DNA of 11,742 nucleotides from contig CAKUSI010000094.1 in NCBI GenBank assembly GCA_934678955.1, positions 1 through 11,742 of the forward strand, in the 5' to 3' direction. Below the pieces are notes generated by a model. That model did not search any database. It saw only the letters and a list, made by a program, of their open reading frames with translations, and was not told where the DNA came from. Position numbers and translations under genes: made by a program. Shown here one piece after another: positions 6,274 to 11,662 of the stretch (its first letter is position 1; the number at the start of each line of letters is the position of its first letter). The stretch is from an uncultured Austwickia sp. (lineage in GTDB: Bacteria; Actinomycetota; Actinomycetes; Actinomycetales; Dermatophilaceae).

Positions 6274-6557
6274 TGTCCCTCACCAACCTCATGGGCCGCG
6301 GTTCCATGAACGGAGTACCGCCGGTCCGCCTCCCCCGCGCGGGCCGTCCGGCAGCCGTCTGGGCGAAGCCGGCGGCCAAACAGCCGCCCACCGACGACGC
6401 CTACCCGGCCCACTGGAAGCCGAAGGCCCAGAGCCGGCCCGCACCCGACCCGTCCGAACCGGACGCCTACCCGGCCCACTGGAAGCCGAAGGCCCAGAGC
6501 CGGCCCGCACCCGACCCGTCCGAACCGGACGCCTACCCGGCCCACTGGAAGCGCTGA
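6273..6557 (+). CDS. Short Pro-rich protein with a 22-residue tandem repeat
   Basis: 94 residues from ATG 6273 (TGATG overlap; GAGGAG at 6262-6267). The N-terminus is basic and Pro/Gly-rich (LPRAGRPAAVWAKPAAKQPP). From residue 42 the unit DAYPAHWKPKAQSRPAPDP plus SEP is present twice, then a third copy stops after DAYPAHWKR. No signal peptide or membrane segment. It looks disordered with a repeated YPAHWK motif, perhaps a peptide ligand for a partner. It is the last intact gene of the plus-strand operon. Confidence 0.7.
   Translation: MSLTNLMGRGSMNGVPPVRLPRAGRPAAVWAKPAAKQPPTDDAYPAHWKPKAQSRPAPDPSEPDAYPAHWKPKAQSRPAPDPSEPDAYPAHWKR
6396..6554 (+). repeat. 66-bp tandem repeat, 2.4 copies
   Basis: Units begin at 6396, 6462 and 6528. 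The first two appear identical over all 66 bases, with no silent changes, and the third is cut after about 26 bases by the stop codon. Identity at synonymous sites means the expansion is recent. The period is a multiple of three, so the frame is kept. Confidence 0.9.
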
Positions 6558-6574
6558 GCCGTGACCATGAACTT

Positions 6575-6618
6575 GCGTACACAGCGCCGGCCTTGGTGGG
6601 TGAGGGCGCTGTGTACGC
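6575..6618 (+). terminator. Strong hairpin after the operon (candidate terminator)
   Basis: A perfect 14-bp inverted repeat (GCGTACACAGCGCC, 6575-6588, with 6605-6618) and a 16-base loop begin 18 bases after the last operon gene. There is no T tract after the stem, which is common in actinomycetes. It also marks where the intact operon ends and the fragment collage begins, so it could instead be a fold-back joint. Confidence 0.5.
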
Positions 6619-6991
6619 AACCCCGTTCTGGCTGCTCGGGGCGCTCGGCGTGCTGACCCTGTTCGGACGGGTCTCCTGGCGGCTCACCGCCGTTCTCGCG
6701 GCGGTGGCGCTGGGTCAGCTGGCCGCCAACTTCGAGATCGCCAGCGCCTACGGGCCTGTTCACCGGGGTGGACGTGCTGAGCAACGCCAAGACCGGCGCG
6801 GCGCGCGACATCGGAAGCCTGGCGCTGACCGTGCACAGCACCGGCAACCGGGTGGCGACCTTCGGGCTGTGGGGGATCGCGGCCGCACTGACGGTGATCG
6901 CGCTGCTGCGGCAGCGCTGGGCCCGGTGGCGGCGCGGCCCCGCGTTCATCGCCGCGGTGCTGGCCTTCTCGCCGTTCGGGATCCTCGTCGT
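6611..6991 (+). pseudogene. Membrane protein fragment with a frameshift
   Basis: No start codon or beginning is visible. One frame gives VYATPFWLLGALGVLTLFG and a second hydrophobic helix (LTAVLAAVALGQLAANFEIA). The reading then continues one frame over as LFTGVDVLSNAKTGAARDIG, with further helices (LWGIAAALTVIALL; FIAAVLAFSPFGILV). Dropping one G from the GGG at 6752-6754 joins the two halves smoothly (SAYG-LFTG). About four membrane segments can be read. The family is not recognised. It stops abruptly at the next fragment. Confidence 0.5.
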
Positions 6992-7384
6992 CCGACATCA
7001 ACGATGCGGCGAAGAAGTACCTCGGCAAGAACACCCCCGGCCCACTGGGCTCGATCATGGACGCCATCCCGGATCTGGTCGTCAAGTGGGGCAAGGACAA
7101 GCTGAGGAGCATCCTCGGGCTTCGACCAGGGCGGCTGGCTGCAACCCGGCGGCACGTTCGCGGTGAACCAGACGGGCAAGCCCGAGGCGGTCCTCACCAG
7201 CGCGCAGTGGGAGGCGGTCGGCGCGCTTCCCAACGAACTGAAAACCACCCTCGACCGGCTCGCCAACGCCCTCGACAACGGCGTCGCCGTCGACCTCGAC
7301 AACGGGCAGCTGTTCTTCGATGCCCACTACCGGCCGCATCAGCGGCAGCTGGCGTTGGATTCGCATCTGGCGGGGCGGAGGTAG
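6991..7384 (+). pseudogene. C-terminal piece of a phage tape measure protein, frameshifted
   Basis: The first part reads SDINDAAKKYLGKNTPG and on to KWGKDKLRSILG; one frame over it continues FDQGGWLQPGGTFAVNQTGK, PEAVLTSAQW, to a TAG at 7382-7384. The F-D-x-G-G-W-L-x-P-G...N-x-T-G-x-P-E-x-V-L signature is typical of the C-terminal end of tape measure proteins in actinomycete siphophages. Removing one G at 7117-7119 restores a single frame. The first several hundred residues such proteins usually have are missing, and no other virion gene is nearby, so it is a stranded fragment. Confidence 0.7.
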
Positions 7385-7423
7385 GCCGCAGGGCTCGGAG
7401 AGGTGACAACCCCGGTTGCCACG

Positions 7424-7449
7424 TCAGGTGAGGAACTTTCCTCACCTGA
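7424..7449. terminator. Bidirectional terminator-like palindrome
   Basis: TCAGGTGAGG (7424-7433) and CCTCACCTGA (7440-7449) are perfect inverted repeats around a 6-base AACTTT loop. It lies between the ends of two converging reading frames (plus-strand stop at 7384, minus-strand stop at 7442-7444), where a shared terminator would be expected. Confidence 0.55.
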
Positions 7450-8090
7450 GGCCCGCAGGTCGTTGCTGGGTGCGGGTCTGGGTGGGCGTGTAGCGGAACA
7501 CCGTCACGCCGCCGTCGTCCAGCACGACGTCCCAGCCGGGCCGGGTGCGCAGCGTCTCGCGCAAGGCGTCGATGGTGCCCAGCGGCGCGATCCCGCGGTA
7601 GTCGGCGTAGCCGTCCATCCGGGGGCCGTAGAGCGCGAAGGTGGGGGCGCTGCGGTTCTTCAGGTGCGCCTCCAGCGCGATCAGGTAGTCCTCGGTGCGC
7701 AGCCCGTCGCCCTCGTTCTGCAGCGGCCGGTCGTACTCCCAGTCGTCGGTGAGTCGCCAGGCGTAGGCCTCGGTGGCGCGCACCGGCCAGAACGCCGAGC
7801 CGGGGCTCAGGTAGGCGCGTCCGGGAACCCCGCGTTCGAGCACCGCCTGGGCCTGATACTCGGCCCGGGGTCACCGCGTAGTGGTAGTAGGTCGCGAAGT
7901 AGGCCTGGGCGGCGGACGCCGTCAGCACCAGCAGGACGGCCCCGGCAGCCAGCCACCGGCGCAGGTCGCCGCCCATCAGGCGGGTCAGCCACGGACCGAT
8001 CGCACCCCGGGATCGAGTACAGCATTACGCGCAGCACCGCCTCGCCGCCGTAGCTCTGGGCCAGCAGGATCCCGACCCGGAGCCGCCACC
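7442..8090 (-). pseudogene. C-terminal part of a polysaccharide-locus-type membrane protein, two frameshifts
   Basis: On the minus strand the pieces are GILLAQSYGGEAVLRVMLYS (membrane), then AIGPWLTRLMGGDLRRW and a second helix (LAAGAVLLVLTASAAQAYFA), then AEYQAQAVLERGVPGRAYLS and a soluble tail ending VVLDDGGVTVFRYTP. Each change of frame can be repaired by removing one base from a G/C run (8005-8011 and 7863-7870), giving one continuous protein end. The AQSYGGEA-LRV motif resembles membrane proteins in actinomycete cell-envelope polysaccharide clusters; that link is from memory. The 5' part is missing and the sequence is cut near 8090. Confidence 0.55.
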
Positions 8091-8184
8091 CGTGACTTTC
8101 CCGCCTTTCCGGCCACCACCCTTCCAGCCGACGTGCCACGGCTCGCCCCGCACGGGCAGGCCGAGGCCGAACCGGCCGAGTTGG

Positions 8185-8298
8185 GCTTTCGCGGACGCGA
8201 TCTTCGGCGGCGAGCACTCCGCCCACTACTACTTCCGCGACTTCTGGGGGGCCGACACCGGCATGCTGGCCGCGCTGCACGTGCTGGCGCTGCTCGGC
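8185..8298 (+). pseudogene. Phosphomannomutase/phosphoglucomutase fragment
   Basis: About 38 codons read AIFGGEHSAHYYFRDFWGAD then TGMLAALHVLALLG. The GGEHSxHYYF segment is the sugar-binding loop of the third domain in the alpha-D-phosphohexomutase family, which interconverts sugar 1- and 6-phosphates. Nothing of the catalytic serine or metal-binding domains is present. The frame continues directly into an unrelated transporter piece. It is a fragment, not a gene. Confidence 0.65.
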
Positions 8299-8475
8299 CA
8301 CAGCGCCGGCACGATGTCCGCACTGGTGGCCGGCCTGCTGGTGCGCACCGCCCGGGACGCCGTGCTTCCGCTGTGGTGCGAGCAGATCGGTCTGGACGCC
8401 GCCGCCACCAGCCTGATCTTCGCGCTGTCCTCGGGCATCGACATGACCCTGTTCTATCTGGGCGGCTCGGTGATC
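8299..8475 (+). pseudogene. MFS transporter fragment
   Basis: About 58 codons in the same open frame as the preceding piece: a hydrophobic stretch (TMSALVAGLLVRTA), then RDAVLPLWCEQIGLDAAATS and LIFALSSGIDMTLFYLGGSV. The loop R-x2-x-LPLW...I-G-L-D-x4-S-L-I-F and the end F-Y-x-G-G-S-V resemble the middle of 12-helix drug-efflux MFS proteins. Only about two helices are present. It joins an opposite-strand glycosyltransferase piece near 8472. Confidence 0.5.
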
Positions 8476-8645
8476 GTCGTCGGTGAACGCCACGACCGGG
8501 TGTGCCGCGGCGGCCAGCCCGGATCGTTGTCGACCACGACGAACCTCGAGCGCGGCATGGGTCTGGGCCAGCAGGGCCGCGATGGTCTCGGTCAGCCGCG
8601 GTTCGGCACCCAGCGTGCAGACCACCACGCTCACGGCCGGGCGGT
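8470..8645 (-). pseudogene. Family 2 glycosyltransferase N-terminal fragment, frameshifted and internally deleted
   Basis: On the minus strand: LDRPAVSVVVCTLGAEPRLT, ETIAALLAQTHAALE, then one frame over VVVDNDPG, then back to AHPVVAFTDDDH. These are the first strand, the nucleotide-binding VVVDNDPG and the metal-binding DDD region of GT-A fold GT2 enzymes. Normally several tens of residues lie between DNDPG and the FTDDD motif; here they nearly touch, so an internal piece is missing. One extra base near 8541-8545 explains the first frame change. It is not functional as it stands. Confidence 0.65.
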
Positions 8646-8949
8646 CGAGGACGCCGCGGACGCCCTGGAACCCAACGCCGACGGACGGCTGCACGTGCTG
8701 GCGCTGGCCGGCGGCTGGCCGCGCGCCGTGGTGGACGTCCGCGCGGGGTCGGCCGCCGAGGCCGCCACAGTCGTCCGGCGGGCGGTCGAGGCGGACGGCG
8801 TCCGGGCACCCTCCGGGTTCCGGGCGGAACCCGCCGGCGGGACGCAGGTGACGCAGCGGATCGGCGTCCACTCCCGGTTCACGGACGCCATCCGGCCGCC
8901 TCCTGATGGTCTTCTGATCCCGACCGACGATTGGGCCGGGAGTATGTGA
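8645..8949 (+). pseudogene. Unidentified coding-like remnant
   Basis: The plus-strand frame open since 8092 continues here and looks coding at 8675-8830 (GRLHVLALAGGWPRAVVDVR; AEAATVVRRAVEADGVRA) before ending at a TGA at 8947-8949. I do not recognise the family and see no start of its own. It is listed because the composition looks protein-like and it fills the space between the glycosyltransferase and ParB-like pieces. Confidence 0.3.
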
Positions 8950-8976
8950 TCGACGCCAAACACAGCGCGGCGGCAC

Positions 8977-9170
8977 ATGACGACCGGACAGCGGGCGATG
9001 GCCTCAGCGCTGGTCCTGGCGGACGACGGACGCCGTGAGGGTGGCCGGTGGAGACGCAATAGCGTCGACGCTATTGGCGAATCAGCCAATAGCGCGTGGC
9101 GGGCTCGCCTTAAAGAGGCCGGCATCATCCTCGACTACGCCGCCGACCTGGCCGAGCAGACCACCCAACG
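8977..9170 (+). pseudogene. ParB-like protein fragment
   Basis: TTGQRAMASALVLADDGRRE, then AWRARLKEAGIILDYAADLA, resembles the segment after the nuclease/ParB domain in phage and plasmid ParB-like proteins of actinomycetes (a T-x-G-Q-R-A-M motif followed by a helical DNA-binding region). The N-terminal ParB domain is absent and the rest is cut near 9170. There is no ribosome binding site before the ATG at 8977. The frame stays open into the next small ORF. A group of palindromes lies inside it. Confidence 0.5.
9057..9094. repeat. Overlapping palindromes built from three CAATAGCG units
   Basis: CAATAGCG occurs forward at 9057, reversed at 9069-9076 and forward again at 9087. The first two form a perfect 20-bp palindrome (9057-9076). 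The second and third form a 10-bp inverted repeat with a 6-base loop (9069-9078 and 9085-9094). Low GC relative to its setting adds to the contrast. Candidate operator or partition-type site, or a chance result of codon choice in the ParB-like fragment. Confidence 0.5.
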
Positions 9171-9183
9171 AAGGGAACAAGAC

Positions 9184-9363
9184 ATGTCCATCACCATGCT
9201 CGACCCCATCGGGCTACGGCCCATCATCGTGCCCGACCTGGGCCGCGACGCGCTGATCTTCACTCGCCACGGTCTGGTGCTGCTGGATGCAGACCGGATC
9301 GCGGCCAAGCCTGATGACGTCATTGACCAGGTGATTGCCGCCGCGATGTCGACTCTGGAGTGA
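9184..9363 (+). CDS. Small protein of unknown function, possibly the tail of a longer frame
   Basis: 59 residues from ATG 9184, preceded by GAAGGGAAC at 9170-9178, a weak ribosome binding site. It reads MSITMLDPIGLRPIIVPDLG and on to a helical, acidic end (DDVIDQVIAAAMSTLE). It is in frame with the ParB-like fragment upstream. It looks protein-like and complete at its 3' end (TGA at 9361-9363), but no family is recognised. Confidence 0.45.
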   Translation: MSITMLDPIGLRPIIVPDLGRDALIFTRHGLVLLDADRIAAKPDDVIDQVIAAAMSTLE

Positions 9364-9450
9364 GCACCTCAATGCCCGGCTCGTCCACGACCATCGGCGT
9401 CCCCGTGCTTGATCCGAGCGTCGACGGTAGCGGCAAACTCGGCCGGCGTG

Positions 9451-9828
9451 ATGCCCAGCGCCGGGCACGAGGGTGCCGCGCTGCGGGACCGCTGGGAGTT
9501 CGGTCGCCAGATGCTCGCCGCCCGGGATGGTGCCGGGCGGCTGCCGAACGGGTATCTGGCTGGGCTCATGGAGCGCACCGGCAAGAGCCGGGCCGAACTC
9601 GGGCATCGCGCTCGGTTCGCCGCATACTTCGAGACGGAGGAGGAACTAGCTAACGCCGTTAGCACTTTCGGCTCGTGGCATCAGGCCGTGAAGGAAATGA
9701 AGGCGCAGAAGGACGCCGACGACAACGCAGTGACCGAACCGGCCCCCACACCTGAGGGCCAGTTCGCGACCTTCGTCGCAGACCCGCCCTGGCGCTACGG
9801 CAACACCAGCACCCGCGGGGCCGCCGGG
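9451..9828 (+). pseudogene. MT-A70-type DNA methyltransferase, truncated after the DPPW motif
   Basis: Codons from about 9475 read LRDRWEFGRQMLAARDGAG, GYLAGLMERTGKSRAELGHR, EEELANAVSTFGSWHQAVKE, then FATFVADPPWRYGNTSTRGA. The DPPW tetrad is the catalytic motif of MT-A70 adenine N6-methyltransferases, and the leading helical region is like that found before it in actinomycete phage enzymes. The match ends at about 9819, right after the motif. All later conserved parts (normally well over 100 residues) are missing, so activity is not expected. The open frame runs on to 10272, but composition there no longer looks coding. The start is uncertain: no ribosome binding site before ATG 9451. Confidence 0.65.
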
Positions 9829-9866
9829 AAAGTGATCAAGGGACGCCGATCCGCGACGCGAGCTGA

Positions 9867-9899
9867 CCCCCACCCCCCGAAAAACCCGAGGGGGCGGGG
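9867..9899. terminator. C/G-run hairpin with an A-rich loop
   Basis: CCCCC-A-CCCCCC-G pairs imperfectly with CGAGGGGGCGGGG across a loop of A and C. The stem has a mismatch and a slip. No T tract follows on either side. It is placed soon after the truncated methyltransferase and could stop transcription. Confidence 0.35.
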
Positions 9900-10033
9900 A
9901 TGGGCCACTCCGGCCGGCAATGGCCCGATTCTCTCTCACAGGAGGGTGGCCACTCCTGTTCTCGAGGAACCCCAAGCTCACCCGGCACGACGTCATCACC
10001 CTGGCCGGCGGAATACACGGCTGGTGACGCTCG

Positions 10034-10066
10034 GCCCGCGCCGGGGATCAGCCAGCCGGCGCGGGC
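10034..10066. terminator. Perfect 11-bp GC hairpin
   Basis: GCCCGCGCCGG (10034-10044) and CCGGCGCGGGC (10056-10066) are exact complements around an 11-base loop. All stem pairs are G:C. It looks like a strong terminator or an RNA structural element between the methyltransferase remnant and the gene at 10291. Confidence 0.45.
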
Positions 10067-10221
10067 ACGACCCCCGGGGCAGGGTCCCCCCTCCCCGCGC
10101 CCAGGATCGCCCCCTCCGGCATAGCGATATCGCGAGCGTGACAACTCGTTTCCGTGACACGTCAGAGGTCGCTTGGGGGAACGCCCCTGCGCAAGTTCCC
10201 AGCGCCGAGACAAATAGAAGG

Positions 10222-10245
10222 GGGGTACGCAGCAATTCGTACCCC
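10222..10245. promoter_or_regulatory. Inverted repeat upstream of the 10291 promoter (possible operator)
   Basis: GGGGTACG (10222-10229) and CGTACCCC (10238-10245) form a perfect 8-bp inverted repeat with an 8-base spacer. It ends 9 bases before the proposed -35 box at 10255, a place where an activator or repressor dimer could sit. A hairpin role is equally possible. Confidence 0.4.
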
Positions 10246-10254
10246 TTGCAAAAC

Positions 10255-10290
10255 TTGGACACCCGCGACTGAACCTGCCAGACTCCCCTA
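10255..10290 (+). promoter_or_regulatory. Possible leaderless promoter for the 10291 gene
   Basis: TTGGAC (10255-10260) matches the -35 consensus well; CAGACT (10279-10284), 18 bases on, is a weak -10. Six bases later comes the ATG at 10291, the expected distance for transcription to start at the A of the start codon. No Shine-Dalgarno sequence precedes the gene, which fits leaderless translation, common in actinomycetes. Confidence 0.45.
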
Positions 10291-10665
10291 ATGCAAGACG
10301 ACTGCACCCCCTACCTGTACGTGCTCTGGGAAACCCTCAGTAAGGACGAGATCGGCGCAGTTCGACATCTTCTGAACAGCCCTGACGGGCCGCTTCCCAC
10401 GGAACTGGAGCACCGGCTGGGCGCGATCCTCGGATGCGATCCGGGGGAGGTTTCACCGGCAACGCTACGCGGCCGGCTTCTGGAGTTCGCGCAGTCCTTA
10501 CCGACAACCTGCACCGTCACGGTCGGGCCACCACTGGGGACAGCAGATGCCCGCGCTGAAGCTGAGGCGGCGGCGTTCTTCGGCCATCGCAACTTCCATT
10601 GGACTCGGGGAAGCTCTGCCGGAAAGGGCCACCAGAGGACCTACGCCGAAGGCCCCGCACGCTAG
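10291..10665 (+). CDS. Small protein of unknown function
   Basis: 124 residues from ATG 10291. The first 75 residues look like a folded helical domain (YLYVLWETLSKDEIGAVRHL; PTELEHRLGAILGCDPGEVS; TLRGRLLEFAQSLP). The rest, from about residue 95, is low in structure and may be out of frame: a coding-like stretch in the next frame (10720-10850, HLLILVDAAADIRSG) could be the true tail if one base is extra. The alternation of helices and the leaderless promoter suggest a small regulator, but no motif proves it. The 253 bases after it hold nothing else convincing. Confidence 0.5.
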   Translation: MQDDCTPYLYVLWETLSKDEIGAVRHLLNSPDGPLPTELEHRLGAILGCDPGEVSPATLRGRLLEFAQSLPTTCTVTVGPPLGTADARAEAEAAAFFGHRNFHWTRGSSAGKGHQRTYAEGPAR

Positions 10666-10918
10666 AACGGGTTGGCCAGCGCTCGTTCGACGTGCCGTCG
10701 CCAGCGCCCACTCCGCAACCTTCATCTCCGCACCTACTCATACTCGTCGACGCCGCCGCCGACATCAGGTCGGGCACGAAAGATCGGGCGGAGGCCGAGG
10801 AACTCAAGCTCATTGGGTTGCCCCCTGCCCTGATGCTCCCACGACGGGGCTGATGACCGCGCTACTCGGCGGCACTACCTCGCCACGCTCCCGCTTCTAG
10901 CTCGTCAGTGGGCATTCT

Positions 10919-11317
10919 TCACAGCTCCTCCGGGAACGGGATGTCGAAGTGCAGTTGCGTCGCTAGGTCGCCAAGCTCGGTGCGTGGTCCGGTGTAGCGC
11001 CAGCGAGTCTCGGAGCGCTCTCCTACGCGGTCGACCAGTCCTCGGCCGCGGAGTGTCCGCAGATCGAGGCCGACGTCGGTTCGGGTCGACGCCAGGAGTC
11101 GGAAGCAGTGGCCGCCGACGTGGTGGTAGCCGAGCCAGTTGGGCAGGGTGAGTTCATGTTTCCCGTCACACCGAAAGACCAGTGACCAGGTTGGTGGCAT
11201 GAACTCGACGATCTCCGAGGTGGTCAGCCCCACTGACGACCTGGCGAGGATCTCGCAGAGCTGGTCTCGGCGGGCCTCCTTCGAGCATTGGCCCCACATG
11301 TACGAAGGCATCGTCAT
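10919..11317 (-). CDS. Winged-helix-like protein at the right end
   Basis: 132 residues from ATG 11317 (an ATG at 11311 is also possible). Residues 16-40 look like a helix-turn-helix start (EARRDQLCEILARSSVGLTT, SEIVEF). Residues 85-110 look like recognition helix and wing (LDLRTLRGRGLVDRVGERSE, TRWRYTG). Between them, Cys50, His54, His65-His66, His70 and Cys71 could bind a metal. The start overlaps the upstream gene's stop by 4 bases (ATGA), so the two are translated together. A DNA-binding regulator reading inward from the tRNA end may control integration state or the int operon; function is inferred from fold only. Confidence 0.65.
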   Translation of the reverse strand: MTMPSYMWGQCSKEARRDQLCEILARSSVGLTTSEIVEFMPPTWSLVFRCDGKHELTLPNWLGYHHVGGHCFRLLASTRTDVGLDLRTLRGRGLVDRVGERSETRWRYTGPRTELGDLATQLHFDIPFPEEL

Positions 11318-11553
11318 CGGGCCGCCGCCGTGACGTCGCTCGTGCCCAGGCAGGACGGGCAGATGACGGTGCCCGTGGCCGCGACGTCCGGCCGGATCGT
11401 CAGGTGCGCGGAGTCCTGGCAGAACGTGCCGAGCGTGGGGTCGTAGCGGCGCTGGCCCGCGACCCGACCGCAGGCGGTGCCGAGGATGCTGCTGGAACGG
11501 TGAACGACGATCAGCGGCTTCGGACCGACTGTGCTGGTGATGGTGGTGGACAT
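11314..11553 (-). CDS. Small cysteine protein, possible zinc-binding
   Basis: 79 residues from ATG 11553, with a GGAGGG ribosome binding site 8 bases upstream. A longer frame begins at 11610 but would run across the 11-bp repeats, so the downstream ATG is preferred. Cys28, Cys45, His50 and the pair Cys65-x2-Cys68 (CPSC) could form a zinc site. No family recognised. It is the first gene of a two-gene minus-strand operon with the winged-helix gene and lies next to the right attachment site. Confidence 0.65.
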   Translation of the reverse strand: MSTTITSTVGPKPLIVVHRSSSILGTACGRVAGQRRYDPTLGTFCQDSAHLTIRPDVAATGTVICPSCLGTSDVTAAAR

Positions 11554-11585
11554 GGGTGGCTCCCTCCTGGGGGGAGCGGAGAGGC

Positions 11586-11607
11586 ATGTTGCGCACATGT
11601 TGTGCAA
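11586..11607. repeat. Tandem 11-bp repeat at the right end (pair of the 308-329 repeat)
   Basis: ATGTTGCGCAC (11586-11596) and ATGTTGTGCAA (11597-11607) follow each other directly. The left-end pair has the same sequence with the variable base in the opposite order. It lies between the terminator of the tRNA and the first gene of the right-end operon, that is, in that operon's promoter region and about 55 bases from the attachment core. Confidence 0.6.
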
Positions 11608-11615
11608 CAACGAAG

Positions 11616-11659
11616 AACCCCGCTCTGACTGGTGTGTTTTGCCTTGTCAGAGCGGGGTT
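11616..11659 (-). terminator. Terminator of the tRNA-Val gene (right end)
   Basis: A perfect 14-bp stem (AACCCCGCTCTGAC, 11616-11629, with 11646-11659) and a 16-base loop lie just downstream of the tRNA on the minus strand. It is a longer, variant version of the left hairpin. The element thus seems to supply its own terminator to the tRNA it occupies. Confidence 0.65.
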
Positions 11660-11662
11660 CGT

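Larger units (their letters stand above)
9829..10290. other. Non-coding region rich in hairpins
   Basis: No convincing protein is seen here despite a frame that stays open by base composition. The region carries a run of C/G-rich inverted repeats and ends in a likely promoter for the gene at 10291. Individual structures are listed separately. A structured RNA or an origin/termination region is possible, but no known RNA family is recognised. Confidence 0.5.

Noticed and set aside
6396..6554. CRISPR-like array
   Set aside because: The 66-bp units are contiguous in-frame coding repeats with no unique spacers.
7117..7119. Programmed frameshift as in phage tail assembly genes
   Set aside because: The known tail frameshift lies in the tail chaperone genes upstream of the tape measure gene, not within its C-terminus, and the other fragments here show the same kind of one-base change.
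7807..8976. 389-codon minus-strand open frame
   Set aside because: It runs through several unrelated fragments (membrane protein, GT2) and is in frame with each only briefly; it is not one gene.
9369..9460. Minus-strand coding-like tail (TPAEFAATVDARIKHGDADG)
   Set aside because: It reads plausibly as the end of a small protein, but it is short, overlaps the start region of the methyltransferase piece and has no recognisable family; it may be one more fragment of the collage.
6991..9828. Prophage
   Set aside because: Tape measure, ParB-like and MT-A70 pieces are phage-like, but all are truncated and no terminase, portal, capsid or lysis gene is visible.
9829..10272. Extension of the MT-A70 frame to 10272
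   Set aside because: After the DPPW segment the translation loses all similarity to the family and becomes Pro/Arg-rich; open only because of high GC.
10599..10853. 84-codon plus-strand frame overlapping the end of the 10291 gene
   Set aside because: No ribosome binding site and no family; at most the frameshifted tail of the 10291 gene, as mentioned there.
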